Virus record (IMG/VR): IMGVR_UViG_3300023179_000336
Coordinates: 1 to 32,004 of that record
Origin: a virus
Reading direction: 5' to 3' (one strand)
Length of the DNA: 32,004 bases
Made by a program: the position numbers and the translations under genes. The notes under the pieces are model-generated. The model worked only from the letters and a program-made list of their open reading frames with translations. It made no database searches and was not told the DNA's origin. This document shows positions 16,698 to 23,690 of the stretch, one piece after another; position 1 is the stretch's first letter; every line of letters starts with the position of its first letter.

Positions 16698-17912
16698 TTA
16701 GTTGTCTGCCTTAGGTTTAAGTACCTTGCTCAATGCTTGCCTTTCTTGAACCACAGAGCCTGCAATAGTAGACGTATTGGTATTATTGATAAAGCTAGAT
16801 TTTTGAGTTTGACGAACAGCAGAACCAGAAAATGTGCCGTCTGAGGTATCTTCTGTACCAAAATTGTTCATGGTCATTCTGACGTTATCTTCAAATCTTA
16901 CCCAATATCTACCGTCAAATCGAAACAGCCTATTAGGAAGATAATCTGTACGTAGGAAAAATTGTCCTTTGGTAGGCACAGCAGGAAATGTGATACCAAA
17001 ACTATAACTTGAACCGTTTGGGGGTATACCATCACCTGTTAGATATCCTGCCTTAACATAGATATTTTGGTTAGGAGTTTGCAGTATGATACTGGCATCT
17101 TGTACGGCTTGATCAACACTGGCCAACAGACCGTATTCACTGGCATCTATCACATCAACTAGGCCTGTATCAGAAGAAGTTGGAATAACAAAATACTGCT
17201 TAGTTTCAAACCCGCTCTGAGGGGCATCCAGTTCGGCCTGTGCTATAATTTGATCATTAATTTCAATATTCTTCTTATAGGTGCTGATAATATCCTGTAA
17301 TGTGCTACCATCTCCAGCACCGGAATCTTGTTCTAATATTTCTTTAAATTCTTGGCTGTCAACTAGCGGCGCACATTTACAACGTATGAGATGAGGATAC
17401 CAGGTTTGACTATATCCTGTTGCAGGCCTAGTCACATCTTGAACAACATAAAACCTTCTTAGAGCAACAAGACTGTTATCCAAGGCATATTCGTCTTTTT
17501 GATGGGGAATTTCTAGCACATCACCGGGCATTAATTTCCTTTGTATGGTATCTACACAATTTCTTAAATGAAAATTAATTAGTATATTATCATTTTGTAG
17601 AAATAGCCCAAATTGGCTTAGGTTAAAATCAACATCTTGTAGGGTATAAATTCCACGCATAACATAAATGTCAGGATCGTACCGCCTGTCTCTGTTTTCT
17701 AAAAATAATAGATCTTGAATTCCAAGTTCAGGAATATCTTGAGAATTTACAGGCAGTGTAGGAGTGCTTTCGCCTTCATCAGGATTTACAGGTCCTAAAT
17801 ATTTGTGAACATATACATCTGTACCACCAACCTGAAATTGTTCGTTTATGACACGATCTAAAAATTTAAAATCTGGACCTTTTTCTGGTTTATACAAGCT
17901 TAGTCTTGGCAT
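16698..17912 (-). CDS. 14: Neck protein gp14 (enlarged)
   Basis: gp14 forms part of the neck between head and tail. Family features seen are GGTDVYVHKYLG near residue 29, LFLENRDRRYDPDIYVMRGI near 69, QFGLFLQNDNILINFHLR near 101 and KLMPGDVLEIPHQ. T4 gp14 is 256 residues against 404 here. The added part includes KGQFFLRTDYLPNRLFRFDG followed by RYWVRFEDN, an aromatic module like those in gp15 and gp18. A TATAAATA lies 7 bases before the ATG and there is no Shine-Dalgarno sequence. It heads the - strand unit that goes on to gp15 and the Nudix gene. Confidence 0.82.
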   Translation of the reverse strand: MPRLSLYKPEKGPDFKFLDRVINEQFQVGGTDVYVHKYLGPVNPDEGESTPTLPVNSQDIPELGIQDLLFLENRDRRYDPDIYVMRGIYTLQDVDFNLSQFGLFLQNDNILINFHLRNCVDTIQRKLMPGDVLEIPHQKDEYALDNSLVALRRFYVVQDVTRPATGYSQTWYPHLIRCKCAPLVDSQEFKEILEQDSGAGDGSTLQDIISTYKKNIEINDQIIAQAELDAPQSGFETKQYFVIPTSSDTGLVDVIDASEYGLLASVDQAVQDASIILQTPNQNIYVKAGYLTGDGIPPNGSSYSFGITFPAVPTKGQFFLRTDYLPNRLFRFDGRYWVRFEDNVRMTMNNFGTEDTSDGTFSGSAVRQTQKSSFINNTNTSTIAGSVVQERQALSKVLKPKADN

Positions 17913-17919
17913 AGTGATA

Positions 17920-17927
17920 TATTTATA
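17920..17927 (-). promoter_or_regulatory. T4-type late promoter element TATAAATA for gp14-gp15-Nudix
   Basis: A perfect TATAAATA on the - strand, followed by TATCACT and then the gp14 ATG. Transcription starting 5-7 bases after the element would give a leader of 0-3 bases. Confidence 0.7.
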
Positions 17928-17928
17928 G

Positions 17929-17935
17929 GTAAATA
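17929..17935 (+). promoter_or_regulatory. Late promoter-like element GTAAATA before gp13
   Basis: GTAAATA stands 5 bases before the gp13 ATG (GTAAATAATATTATG). It is back to back with the - strand TATAAATA, with one base between them, so a 28-base gap would carry both divergent promoters. Nearly the same string (GTAAATAATGATATG) precedes the gp17 gene. Confidence 0.5.
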
Positions 17936-17940
17936 ATATT

Positions 17941-18699
17941 ATGACTGAAACAGAAAATCAACGACAAAAAGTTGTAGAATATATACAGGCCATGCTTGGT
18001 GGTGGCATGGTGGACGTCGAATTAGATCCTAATCACTACTCAATTGCAATAGATCGTTCATTGGCTAAATTTCGTCAACGTAGCTCTAATGCTGTAGAAG
18101 AAAGTTTTGGAGTTATAACTGTAACTACAGATAACAATGATTATGTTTTACCAAAAGAAGTAGAAAACGTAAGACAACTTTTCCGCCGTTCCATAGGAAG
18201 CCGCACAGGTGGCGGTGATGGTGGTACGCTCTTTGAACCATTTAATTTAGCCTACTCAAATACTTATCTACTAACATCTACCCACATGGGAGGTCTAGCT
18301 ACCTATTATGCATTTGCCAGCTATCAAAAATTAGTAGGTAAGATTTTTGGCAGTGAAATAAATTTTACATTTAATAAAACAACCAAACTACTGACCATAA
18401 TGCAACGTCCTAGAACTGACGAACAATTACTGGTATGGATGTATAACTATAGACCAGATTTTAACCTATTACAGGATAACTATGCGGGACAATGGCTTAG
18501 AGACTATGCCTTGGCTACCTGTAAGGTTATGCTGGGTGAAGCAAGAGAAAAGTTTGCTCAGATAGCCAGCCCTCAAGGTGGAACTCAACTAAACGGAACC
18601 GCATTGAAAACCGAAGGTAAAGCAGAAATAGAACAGCTTGAACAAGACCTAATAAATTACAAAGAAGGCTCTACTCCGTTAACATTTGTAATTGGCTAA
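17941..18699 (+). CDS. 13: Neck protein gp13
   Basis: A 252-residue protein; T4 gp13 has 309. The N-terminal region (VVEYIQAMLGGGMVDVELDP near residue 11, then HYSIAIDRSLAKFRQRSSNA) corresponds to the LG.P.I.V......D.AID.AL..F opening that I know from gp13 of T4-like phages. FGVITVTTDNNDYVLPKEVE, WMYNYRPDFNLLQDNYAGQW and LRDYALATCKVMLGEAREKF also fit that family. gp13 joins gp14 in the neck complex that seals the filled head and docks the tail. It is divergent from gp14 here, whereas in T4 genes 13, 14 and 15 run the same way. There is only a weak AGGT 10 bases before the ATG. Confidence 0.8.
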   Translation: MTETENQRQKVVEYIQAMLGGGMVDVELDPNHYSIAIDRSLAKFRQRSSNAVEESFGVITVTTDNNDYVLPKEVENVRQLFRRSIGSRTGGGDGGTLFEPFNLAYSNTYLLTSTHMGGLATYYAFASYQKLVGKIFGSEINFTFNKTTKLLTIMQRPRTDEQLLVWMYNYRPDFNLLQDNYAGQWLRDYALATCKVMLGEAREKFAQIASPQGGTQLNGTALKTEGKAEIEQLEQDLINYKEGSTPLTFVIG

Positions 18700-18706
18700 A
18701 AAATAG

Positions 18707-18735
18707 TTGACATCTGTAATAACAATACATACAAT
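18707..18735 (+). promoter_or_regulatory. Sigma70-like promoter (TTGACA, 17 bases, TACAAT)
   Basis: A perfect -35 (TTGACA, 18707-18712) and a one-mismatch -10 (TACAAT, 18730-18735) with the ideal 17-base spacer. Its position, just after gp13 and before a zinc ribbon and the dNMP kinase, suggests early expression of these two by the host polymerase, apart from the late structural genes. The expected start point falls at about 18741-18742, at the ATG of the small gene. Confidence 0.6.
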
Positions 18736-18740
18736 AAATT

Positions 18741-18914
18741 ATGTTTGTTAAATTAATCACGGCTAAAGACAGATATTCAATATGTAAATCATGCGAGTCT
18801 TTTCAGCCCTTACTAAAAATTTGTTCACAATGCGGTTGTTTTATGCCTGCTAAAGTGACTTTGGCCGCTGCCTATTGTCCATCGAAAAATGGGAAAAATG
18901 TAATAGTGAAGTAA
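18741..18914 (+). CDS. Small zinc-ribbon protein (57 aa)
   Basis: The chain has YSICKSCESF, then ICSQCGCFMPAK and AAYCPSKNG. Cysteines stand at 15, 18, 28, 31, 33 and 46. This is the same CxxC / CxxCxC / CP ribbon seen at the end of the gene at 3040, here without the acidic N-terminal half. Such short ribbons recur in T4-like phages without known function. There is no clear Shine-Dalgarno sequence before the ATG, and the sigma70-like promoter would start the transcript at or next to it. The kinase gene follows 29 bases later. Confidence 0.65.
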   Translation: MFVKLITAKDRYSICKSCESFQPLLKICSQCGCFMPAKVTLAAAYCPSKNGKNVIVK

Positions 18915-18943
18915 ATGGAAAAAATTATAACCTAGAGGATTAA

Positions 18944-19591
18944 ATGATTATAGGTTTTGTAGGATTTATCGGCTGCGGAAAAGATACTGCCGCAGATTAT
19001 CTCGTCAATGTTCACGGATTTAGACGAGACAGTTTTGCCAATACATTAAAAGATGCTGTTGCTGCTGTTTTTGGTTGGGATAGAATTTTGCTAGAAGGCA
19101 GAACCAAAGAAGCTAGAGAATGGCGAGAACAAGTAGACACTTGGTGGGCTGACCGCTTAGATATGTCAAATCTAACACCGAGGTGGGTTCTACAGCACTG
19201 GGGAACAGAAGTTTGCCGTCAGGGGTTTCACGATGATATCTGGATTGCCAGTCTAGAAAATAGATTGAGAAAAACTAAAGATAATATTGTTATCAGCGAT
19301 GTAAGATTTCCTAATGAAATAAAAGCCATTCACACTGCTAATGGGTTTGTAGTAAGGGTGCAACGTGGAAAAGACCCTGAATGGTATGACGACGCTGTGA
19401 ATATGAATAAAGGTCCAACTAATATGTCATGGGCAATTAGTAAGCAGAGAATGACAGAACTTAATATTCATTCAAGTGAAACTAGTTGGATAGGTGGAAA
19501 TATAGATTACATAGTAGATAACAACGGTAGTATGGATCATCTCTTTGATCAACTTAAAAATCTGGTTTCAAATCACCATATCGCCATTTAA
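18944..19591 (+). CDS. 1: Deoxynucleoside monophosphate kinase, gp1 type
   Basis: A 215-residue protein (T4 gp1 has 241). The P-loop is GFIGCGKDTAAD (G7 to K13), of the GxxGxGKD type used by gp1. FRRDSFANTLKDAVAAVFGW forms the following helix, and WVLQHWGTEVCRQGFHDDIW and the DVRFPNE motif (119-125) fit the family. It would phosphorylate dNMPs to dNDPs in the cytoplasm to supply phage DNA synthesis. It has AGAGGA 4 bases before the ATG. It is the only clear nucleotide-metabolism gene in a structural region and has its own promoter upstream. Its 3' end overlaps the opposing gene by 38 bases. Confidence 0.9.
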   Translation: MIIGFVGFIGCGKDTAADYLVNVHGFRRDSFANTLKDAVAAVFGWDRILLEGRTKEAREWREQVDTWWADRLDMSNLTPRWVLQHWGTEVCRQGFHDDIWIASLENRLRKTKDNIVISDVRFPNEIKAIHTANGFVVRVQRGKDPEWYDDAVNMNKGPTNMSWAISKQRMTELNIHSSETSWIGGNIDYIVDNNGSMDHLFDQLKNLVSNHHIAI

Positions 19592-19889
19592 TACCTTCCT
19601 TCTGTAGTATTCTCTGGCAATTGGCACATACAGTTTTTAGATTAGTGAACTTAAAGTTCTGCATATTACCATCAATAAAATATACATCAAATTGTTCTTC
19701 ATGTTTTGAACTATAGTTACACTTTTCACAATTTAATTTTTTCTTATATCCACTACGTTGCCATAGAGGACGCAGTTTTACATAGCCTCTGGAACAATGG
19801 TCACATTTGGATCTATAGAAAGGTTTACCATCTTTGTAATAGTTAATGGCAACTGGTCGTTGCCTACAATCTGTACACAAATTTCTCAT
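19554..19889 (-). CDS. Zinc-finger / HNH-like protein of T4-like phages
   Basis: A 111-residue protein with two Cys4 sites: C5, C8, C29, C32 and C54, C57, C88, C91. Between the last pairs lies FDVYFIDGNMQNFKFTNLKT, and the end has VCANCQR. The D-G-N...N..NL.T.C..C layout resembles treble-clef HNH proteins, but I do not see the usual catalytic His, so nuclease activity is doubtful. Related small proteins recur in aquatic T4-like phages. I chose the ATG at 19889 because AAAAGGG lies 5 bases before it; the frame also opens at a GTG at 19904. It converges on the kinase gene and is divergent from gp18. Confidence 0.7.
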   Translation of the reverse strand: MRNLCTDCRQRPVAINYYKDGKPFYRSKCDHCSRGYVKLRPLWQRSGYKKKLNCEKCNYSSKHEEQFDVYFIDGNMQNFKFTNLKTVCANCQRILQKEGIKWRYGDLKPDF

Positions 19890-19917
19890 ATACGCCCTTT
19901 TCACTGCCCTTTAGCAA

Positions 19918-19925
19918 GTATTTAC
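19918..19925 (-). promoter_or_regulatory. Late promoter-like element GTAAATAC for the zinc-finger gene
   Basis: On the - strand this lies 28 bases before the chosen ATG, which has its own AAAAGGG. Its divergent counterpart CTAAATAC lies 24 bases away on the + strand. Confidence 0.45.
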
Positions 19926-19949
19926 CACGTTGATTTTTTAGTAAACCTG

Positions 19950-19957
19950 CTAAATAC
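19950..19957 (+). promoter_or_regulatory. Late promoter-like element CTAAATAC before gp18
   Basis: It lies 29 bases before the gp18 ATG, leaving a leader of about 20-25 bases that contains a good AAGGAG. The motif shares the TAAATA core with the elements before gp13, gp14, gp17 and gp19. Confidence 0.5.
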
Positions 19958-19986
19958 TGCAAAGAAATCCTTTAAGGAGATTGATA

Positions 19987-22965
19987 ATGGCACTAGATTC
20001 ACCAGGAGTAGAAGTTACGGTAGTCGATGAGAGTTTTTATACACCATCTGCACCTAGCACAATACCAATGATTTTTGTAGCTACCGCGAAGGATAAAACT
20101 AATCCTTCGGGCGGCACAGCACAGGGCACTACCCAAGTTAACGAAGGCAAAGTCTGGTTAATTACCAGCCAACGTGATTTAACTGATACCTTCGGTAAGC
20201 CCACATTTGAAAAAAATAACGGAAACAGTGTTCATGGCAGTGAACGTAATGAATATGGACTTCAAGCCGCTTACAGTTTATTAGGTGTAACATCCAGAGC
20301 ATATGTTGCCCGTGCATCAGTTGACCTTAATGCCATTGCAGCCTCTAGTATTGTTCCTGTTGGAGATCCAGTGCCAGGAACCTATTGGTTAGACAGTAAC
20401 GATAGTACATTTGGTGTATTTTCATGGGATCCTACCACAGAAAAATTCACAAAAGAATCGGTAACATATCTAGATTACAGCGATATGGACGATACTGTAA
20501 ACTTTGATATAGGCACAGGAGCTCCAACCAGCGCATTTGGCAGTCAAGGTGAATACTGCATGGTCATGGGATCTAACATAGACAATGTGTTATATTACAA
20601 AGACACTAATAACGATTGGATAGTGGTTCAAAACGGTTTTGATGGCGGAAAAGATGTTCAAATAAGCCCACATTCTAGTGTGCCGGCTTATACAACAGCT
20701 ACAAACGCAGATAGTCTATGGATTAAAACCACCTCAAGCGCAGGCGGTGCATCTTGGGCGGTAAAATATTACAATGCTTCTACAGAACAATGGGTGACCG
20801 TTGCTGCTCCTATATACGGTAATAACAGAGAAGCAATTTATAAACTGGATAAGTCTGGAGGAGGCAGGACAATCAATCCAGGGACTGTCTACATTGATTC
20901 AGATATTGATAGTGTGGCTAACACAACGGCTAACTTTAGATTAATGCGTAGGGTAGATGATTATCCTACTGTGGCCAATGGGGTTGCTACTACACGCGAT
21001 AAGTTTTATCTTACCGGTGTAAACACAACCACAGTGAAAACTATTTCTTTCTATATGAAGGAGACTCTAGCAGGTACAGGTTCATGGTCCAGCACAGCCA
21101 CAATTACTCTCAGCGCCACAGACACAGCCACAATTTGGGCTTCTTTGGTTCCTGCTGCGGTCAGTGCAGCGGGTATGACCAATGTTACAGCTAATTGGAA
21201 CTCAACAACCAAAAAACTGTCAATCAGCCATAGATTAGGCGGAGAAATTTTAATCTCTGATAGTCCTAGCACTGCTCCCAGATACACATTTGTCAAAGAC
21301 GTTTTAGGAATCAGCGACGATGTAAATAATGTCTACGATGCGGCCGCAAATGAAATTGAAACCTCCTATACAGGTTCTACTGGTAGTGTATATGTTATCA
21401 GCAATTGGGAACCTCTAGTATATGAAGCTCAGGAAACTGCTCCTTACACAACAGCATCAAACAGCACTATTTGGTATGACAGTAATTTTAATGTTGTGGA
21501 TATTATGATTAATGATAATGGTCTGTGGAAAGGATATCTAAATGTTTATCCTGATACAGATCCATTAGGACCTATTGTAAGCGCAACAGAGCCAACTACA
21601 CAGCAAGACGGTGTTACCAATCTTGCAAATGGTGATATTTGGATAAGCACAGCAGACATGGATCGTTATGGTAAAGACGTTTATGTATATGACGGAAGCC
21701 AATGGATACTGCAAGATGTTACAGACAATTCAAGTCCAGATGGGTGGTTATTCGCTAACGCAAGATGGGCCACAACTGGCACAACATCAGTCGCAAGTTC
21801 TATAGCTGATTTATTATCAAGCGATTATACAGATCCAGATTGTCCAGATCCAGACTTATATCCTAAAGGGTTAAGGCTATGGAATCTACGTCGTAGTGGT
21901 TACACAGTTAAACAATATAACACAAACTATGTAGATACTACAACATATTCAGGTTATTTCCCAGATCGTTGGACCTGTGTTACTCCGAATAACGAGGATG
22001 GCAGCGCAGCATTTGGAAGATTTGCACAGAGAAAATATGTTGTTAAACAATTAAAAGCGTTTGTCACAACAAATCAAACTATTAGAGATACTGACACTGT
22101 TAACTTCAACCTAATTGCCTGTCCAGGATATCCTGAATTAATTCAAGATATGGTTAACTTTAATAATGACAGAGGTGGTACGGCATTTGTAGTCGGTGAT
22201 ACACCATTGAGGCTAGAACCAACAGCAACAGCTCTAAAAGATTGGGGAAGCAATGCTAAACGTGCTCTGGATAACGGAGATCAAGGGCTTGTTACATCAG
22301 ATGCATATTTAGGAGTATTCTATCCAAGTGGTTATACCACAGACAATGACGGTGATAGAATTGTTGTTCCGCCGAGTCATATGATGTTAAGAACGATTAT
22401 TACTAGCGATGCTAAGAGTTATCAGTGGTTTGCACCCGCAGGCAATCGTAGAGGTATTGTGGACAATGCCACTGCTGTAGGTTATCTAGACGAGGAAGGT
22501 GAATTCAAAACAGTTAGTTTACATCAAGGTTTAAGAGATACCCTATCTTTGCCTACTGTTAGAGTTAATCCTATTGCTACATTCCCCGGTATAGGATTAG
22601 TAAACTTTGGTCAATATACAAGATCAGGAAAATCTAGTGCTCTTGATAGAATAAATGTATCCAGATTGGTAGCTTATCTGCGTAGACAATTAGCAGTTTT
22701 AGCTAAACCATTCTTGTTTGAGCCCAATGATGAACAAACTCGCAGAGAACTCAAGGGTGCTGCTGAAAGTCTAATGTTAGAACTTGTTGGACAAAGAGCT
22801 CTATATGACTTTATTGTTGTATGTGATTCCAGTAATAATACAAGACTGACCATTGATCAAAATGAACTCTATATGGATATTGCCGTTGAACCAGTTAAGG
22901 CTGTAGAATTTATCTACATACCTTTAAGAATAAAGAATACTGGTGAAATTGCTGCCGGAGTTTAA
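19987..22965 (+). CDS. 18: Tail sheath protein gp18 (very large, about 992 aa)
   Basis: The contractile sheath subunit. The N-terminal core is clear (SPGVEVTVVDESFYTPSAPS near residue 5, then YGLQAAYSLLGVTSRAYVAR). So is the C-terminal core: CPGYPELIQDMVNFNNDRGG, later FLFEPNDEQTRRELKGAAES and IAVEPVKAVEFIYIPLRI. T4 gp18 has 659 residues. Here about 500 residues (about 120-620) separate the two core parts, with several short aromatic modules such as GTYWLDSNDSTFGVFSWD, SLWIKTTSS, STIWYDSNF, GDIWISTAD and VYVYDGSQWIL. These probably form domains on the outside of the sheath. I chose the ATG with AAGGAG 7 bases upstream, not the TTG at 19981. gp19 follows after 28 bases. Confidence 0.93.
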   Translation: MALDSPGVEVTVVDESFYTPSAPSTIPMIFVATAKDKTNPSGGTAQGTTQVNEGKVWLITSQRDLTDTFGKPTFEKNNGNSVHGSERNEYGLQAAYSLLGVTSRAYVARASVDLNAIAASSIVPVGDPVPGTYWLDSNDSTFGVFSWDPTTEKFTKESVTYLDYSDMDDTVNFDIGTGAPTSAFGSQGEYCMVMGSNIDNVLYYKDTNNDWIVVQNGFDGGKDVQISPHSSVPAYTTATNADSLWIKTTSSAGGASWAVKYYNASTEQWVTVAAPIYGNNREAIYKLDKSGGGRTINPGTVYIDSDIDSVANTTANFRLMRRVDDYPTVANGVATTRDKFYLTGVNTTTVKTISFYMKETLAGTGSWSSTATITLSATDTATIWASLVPAAVSAAGMTNVTANWNSTTKKLSISHRLGGEILISDSPSTAPRYTFVKDVLGISDDVNNVYDAAANEIETSYTGSTGSVYVISNWEPLVYEAQETAPYTTASNSTIWYDSNFNVVDIMINDNGLWKGYLNVYPDTDPLGPIVSATEPTTQQDGVTNLANGDIWISTADMDRYGKDVYVYDGSQWILQDVTDNSSPDGWLFANARWATTGTTSVASSIADLLSSDYTDPDCPDPDLYPKGLRLWNLRRSGYTVKQYNTNYVDTTTYSGYFPDRWTCVTPNNEDGSAAFGRFAQRKYVVKQLKAFVTTNQTIRDTDTVNFNLIACPGYPELIQDMVNFNNDRGGTAFVVGDTPLRLEPTATALKDWGSNAKRALDNGDQGLVTSDAYLGVFYPSGYTTDNDGDRIVVPPSHMMLRTIITSDAKSYQWFAPAGNRRGIVDNATAVGYLDEEGEFKTVSLHQGLRDTLSLPTVRVNPIATFPGIGLVNFGQYTRSGKSSALDRINVSRLVAYLRRQLAVLAKPFLFEPNDEQTRRELKGAAESLMLELVGQRALYDFIVVCDSSNNTRLTIDQNELYMDIAVEPVKAVEFIYIPLRIKNTGEIAAGV

Positions 22966-22968
22966 TAG

Positions 22969-22975
22969 GTAAATA
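22969..22975 (+). promoter_or_regulatory. Late promoter-like element GTAAATA before gp19
   Basis: It lies in the 28-base gp18-gp19 gap, 18 bases before the ATG, with AAGGAG (22981-22986) between. A start 5-7 bases later would fall just before or at the Shine-Dalgarno sequence. It may let the abundant tube protein be made separately from the sheath. Confidence 0.4.
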
Positions 22976-22993
22976 AGAACAAGGAGCATTTAT

Positions 22994-23629
22994 ATGCCAA
23001 TTGCAAGTTTAAATAGATTTACAGTGCCTTTATCAACTGATCAAAGCGCAGCAACGCAGGGTCTGTTACAACCGAAGCTAAGATATCGCTTTAGAGTGAC
23101 CTTAGACAACTTTGGTGTTCCCGGCACACCTACTACAGAATTAACCAAACAGGTCATGAATGTAACACGACCTGAAGTTACATTTGAAGAAATAAAACTG
23201 GCTGTGTACAATTCAACTGTAAAATTGGCCGGACGTCATAGTTTTGCTGATGCTAAATTAACACTGCGTGATGATGTTACAGGTGCTGTAAGTCGTAAAG
23301 TAGGCGAACAGATGCAGAAACAGTTTGATTTCTTTGAGCAAAGTTCTGCGGCCAGCGGCATAGATTATAAATTTAGGATGAGAATTGAGATTTTAGATGG
23401 TGGTAATGGTGCCTACGAACCTACAAGTCTAGAAAGTTTTGAACTACTAGGTTGTTTTGTCAAACAGGTTACATATCAAGGAGGTGATTATACCAATAAT
23501 GAACCTATGGACATTGCACTATCTATAACATACGATAATGCAATTCAATTAAACCGTCCAGGAGGCGATAGATTTGGTCTTGGCCAAGATGTAGGAAGAA
23601 CAGTTCGAACACTGGCTTTAGGCGGTTAA
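22994..23629 (+). CDS. 19: Tail tube protein gp19
   Basis: A 211-residue protein (T4 gp19 has 163). It has LRYRFRVTLDNFGVPGTPTT near residue 29, then VTRPEVTFEEIKLAVYNSTV, KLTLRDDVTGAVSRKVGEQM, ESFELLGCFVKQVTYQGGDY and EPMDIALSITYDNAIQL. These follow the tube fold of the family, in which stacked hexamers line the channel under the sheath. Its place right after gp18 is as in T4. It has AAGGAG 7 bases before the ATG. A strong terminator follows 18 bases after the stop. Confidence 0.92.
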   Translation: MPIASLNRFTVPLSTDQSAATQGLLQPKLRYRFRVTLDNFGVPGTPTTELTKQVMNVTRPEVTFEEIKLAVYNSTVKLAGRHSFADAKLTLRDDVTGAVSRKVGEQMQKQFDFFEQSSAASGIDYKFRMRIEILDGGNGAYEPTSLESFELLGCFVKQVTYQGGDYTNNEPMDIALSITYDNAIQLNRPGGDRFGLGQDVGRTVRTLALGG

Positions 23630-23647
23630 CATACCAACCCCATGATC

Positions 23648-23675
23648 AAAACCCGATTTAGATCGGGTTTTTTTT
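23648..23675 (+). terminator. Intrinsic terminator after gp19
   Basis: A perfect 10-bp stem (AAAACCCGAT / ATCGGGTTTT) with loop TTAG, running into eight T residues. It would end the gp18-gp19 transcript. A promoter-like CATAAATA restarts transcription 3 bases later. Confidence 0.9.
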
Positions 23676-23677
23676 CA

Positions 23678-23685
23678 CATAAATA
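23678..23685 (+). promoter_or_regulatory. Late promoter-like element CATAAATA after the terminator
   Basis: It matches the NATAAATA consensus proposed for T4-like cyanophage late promoters. It stands 5 bases before the ATG at 23691 with no Shine-Dalgarno sequence between. Being right after a terminator makes a real promoter likely here. Confidence 0.6.
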
Positions 23686-23690
23686 TTAGT

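Noticed and set aside
19554-19889. Calling the zinc-finger gene a homing HNH endonuclease
   Set aside because: Both Cys4 sites are clear but the expected catalytic histidine is not seen, so only an HNH-like fold is claimed.
19890-19904. GTG start giving a 116-residue zinc-finger protein
   Set aside because: The ATG at 19889 has AAAAGGG 5 bases upstream; the GTG lies before that site.
19981-19986. TTG as the start of the sheath gene
   Set aside because: The ATG two codons later has AAGGAG at ideal spacing, and homologous sheaths start close to SPGVEV.
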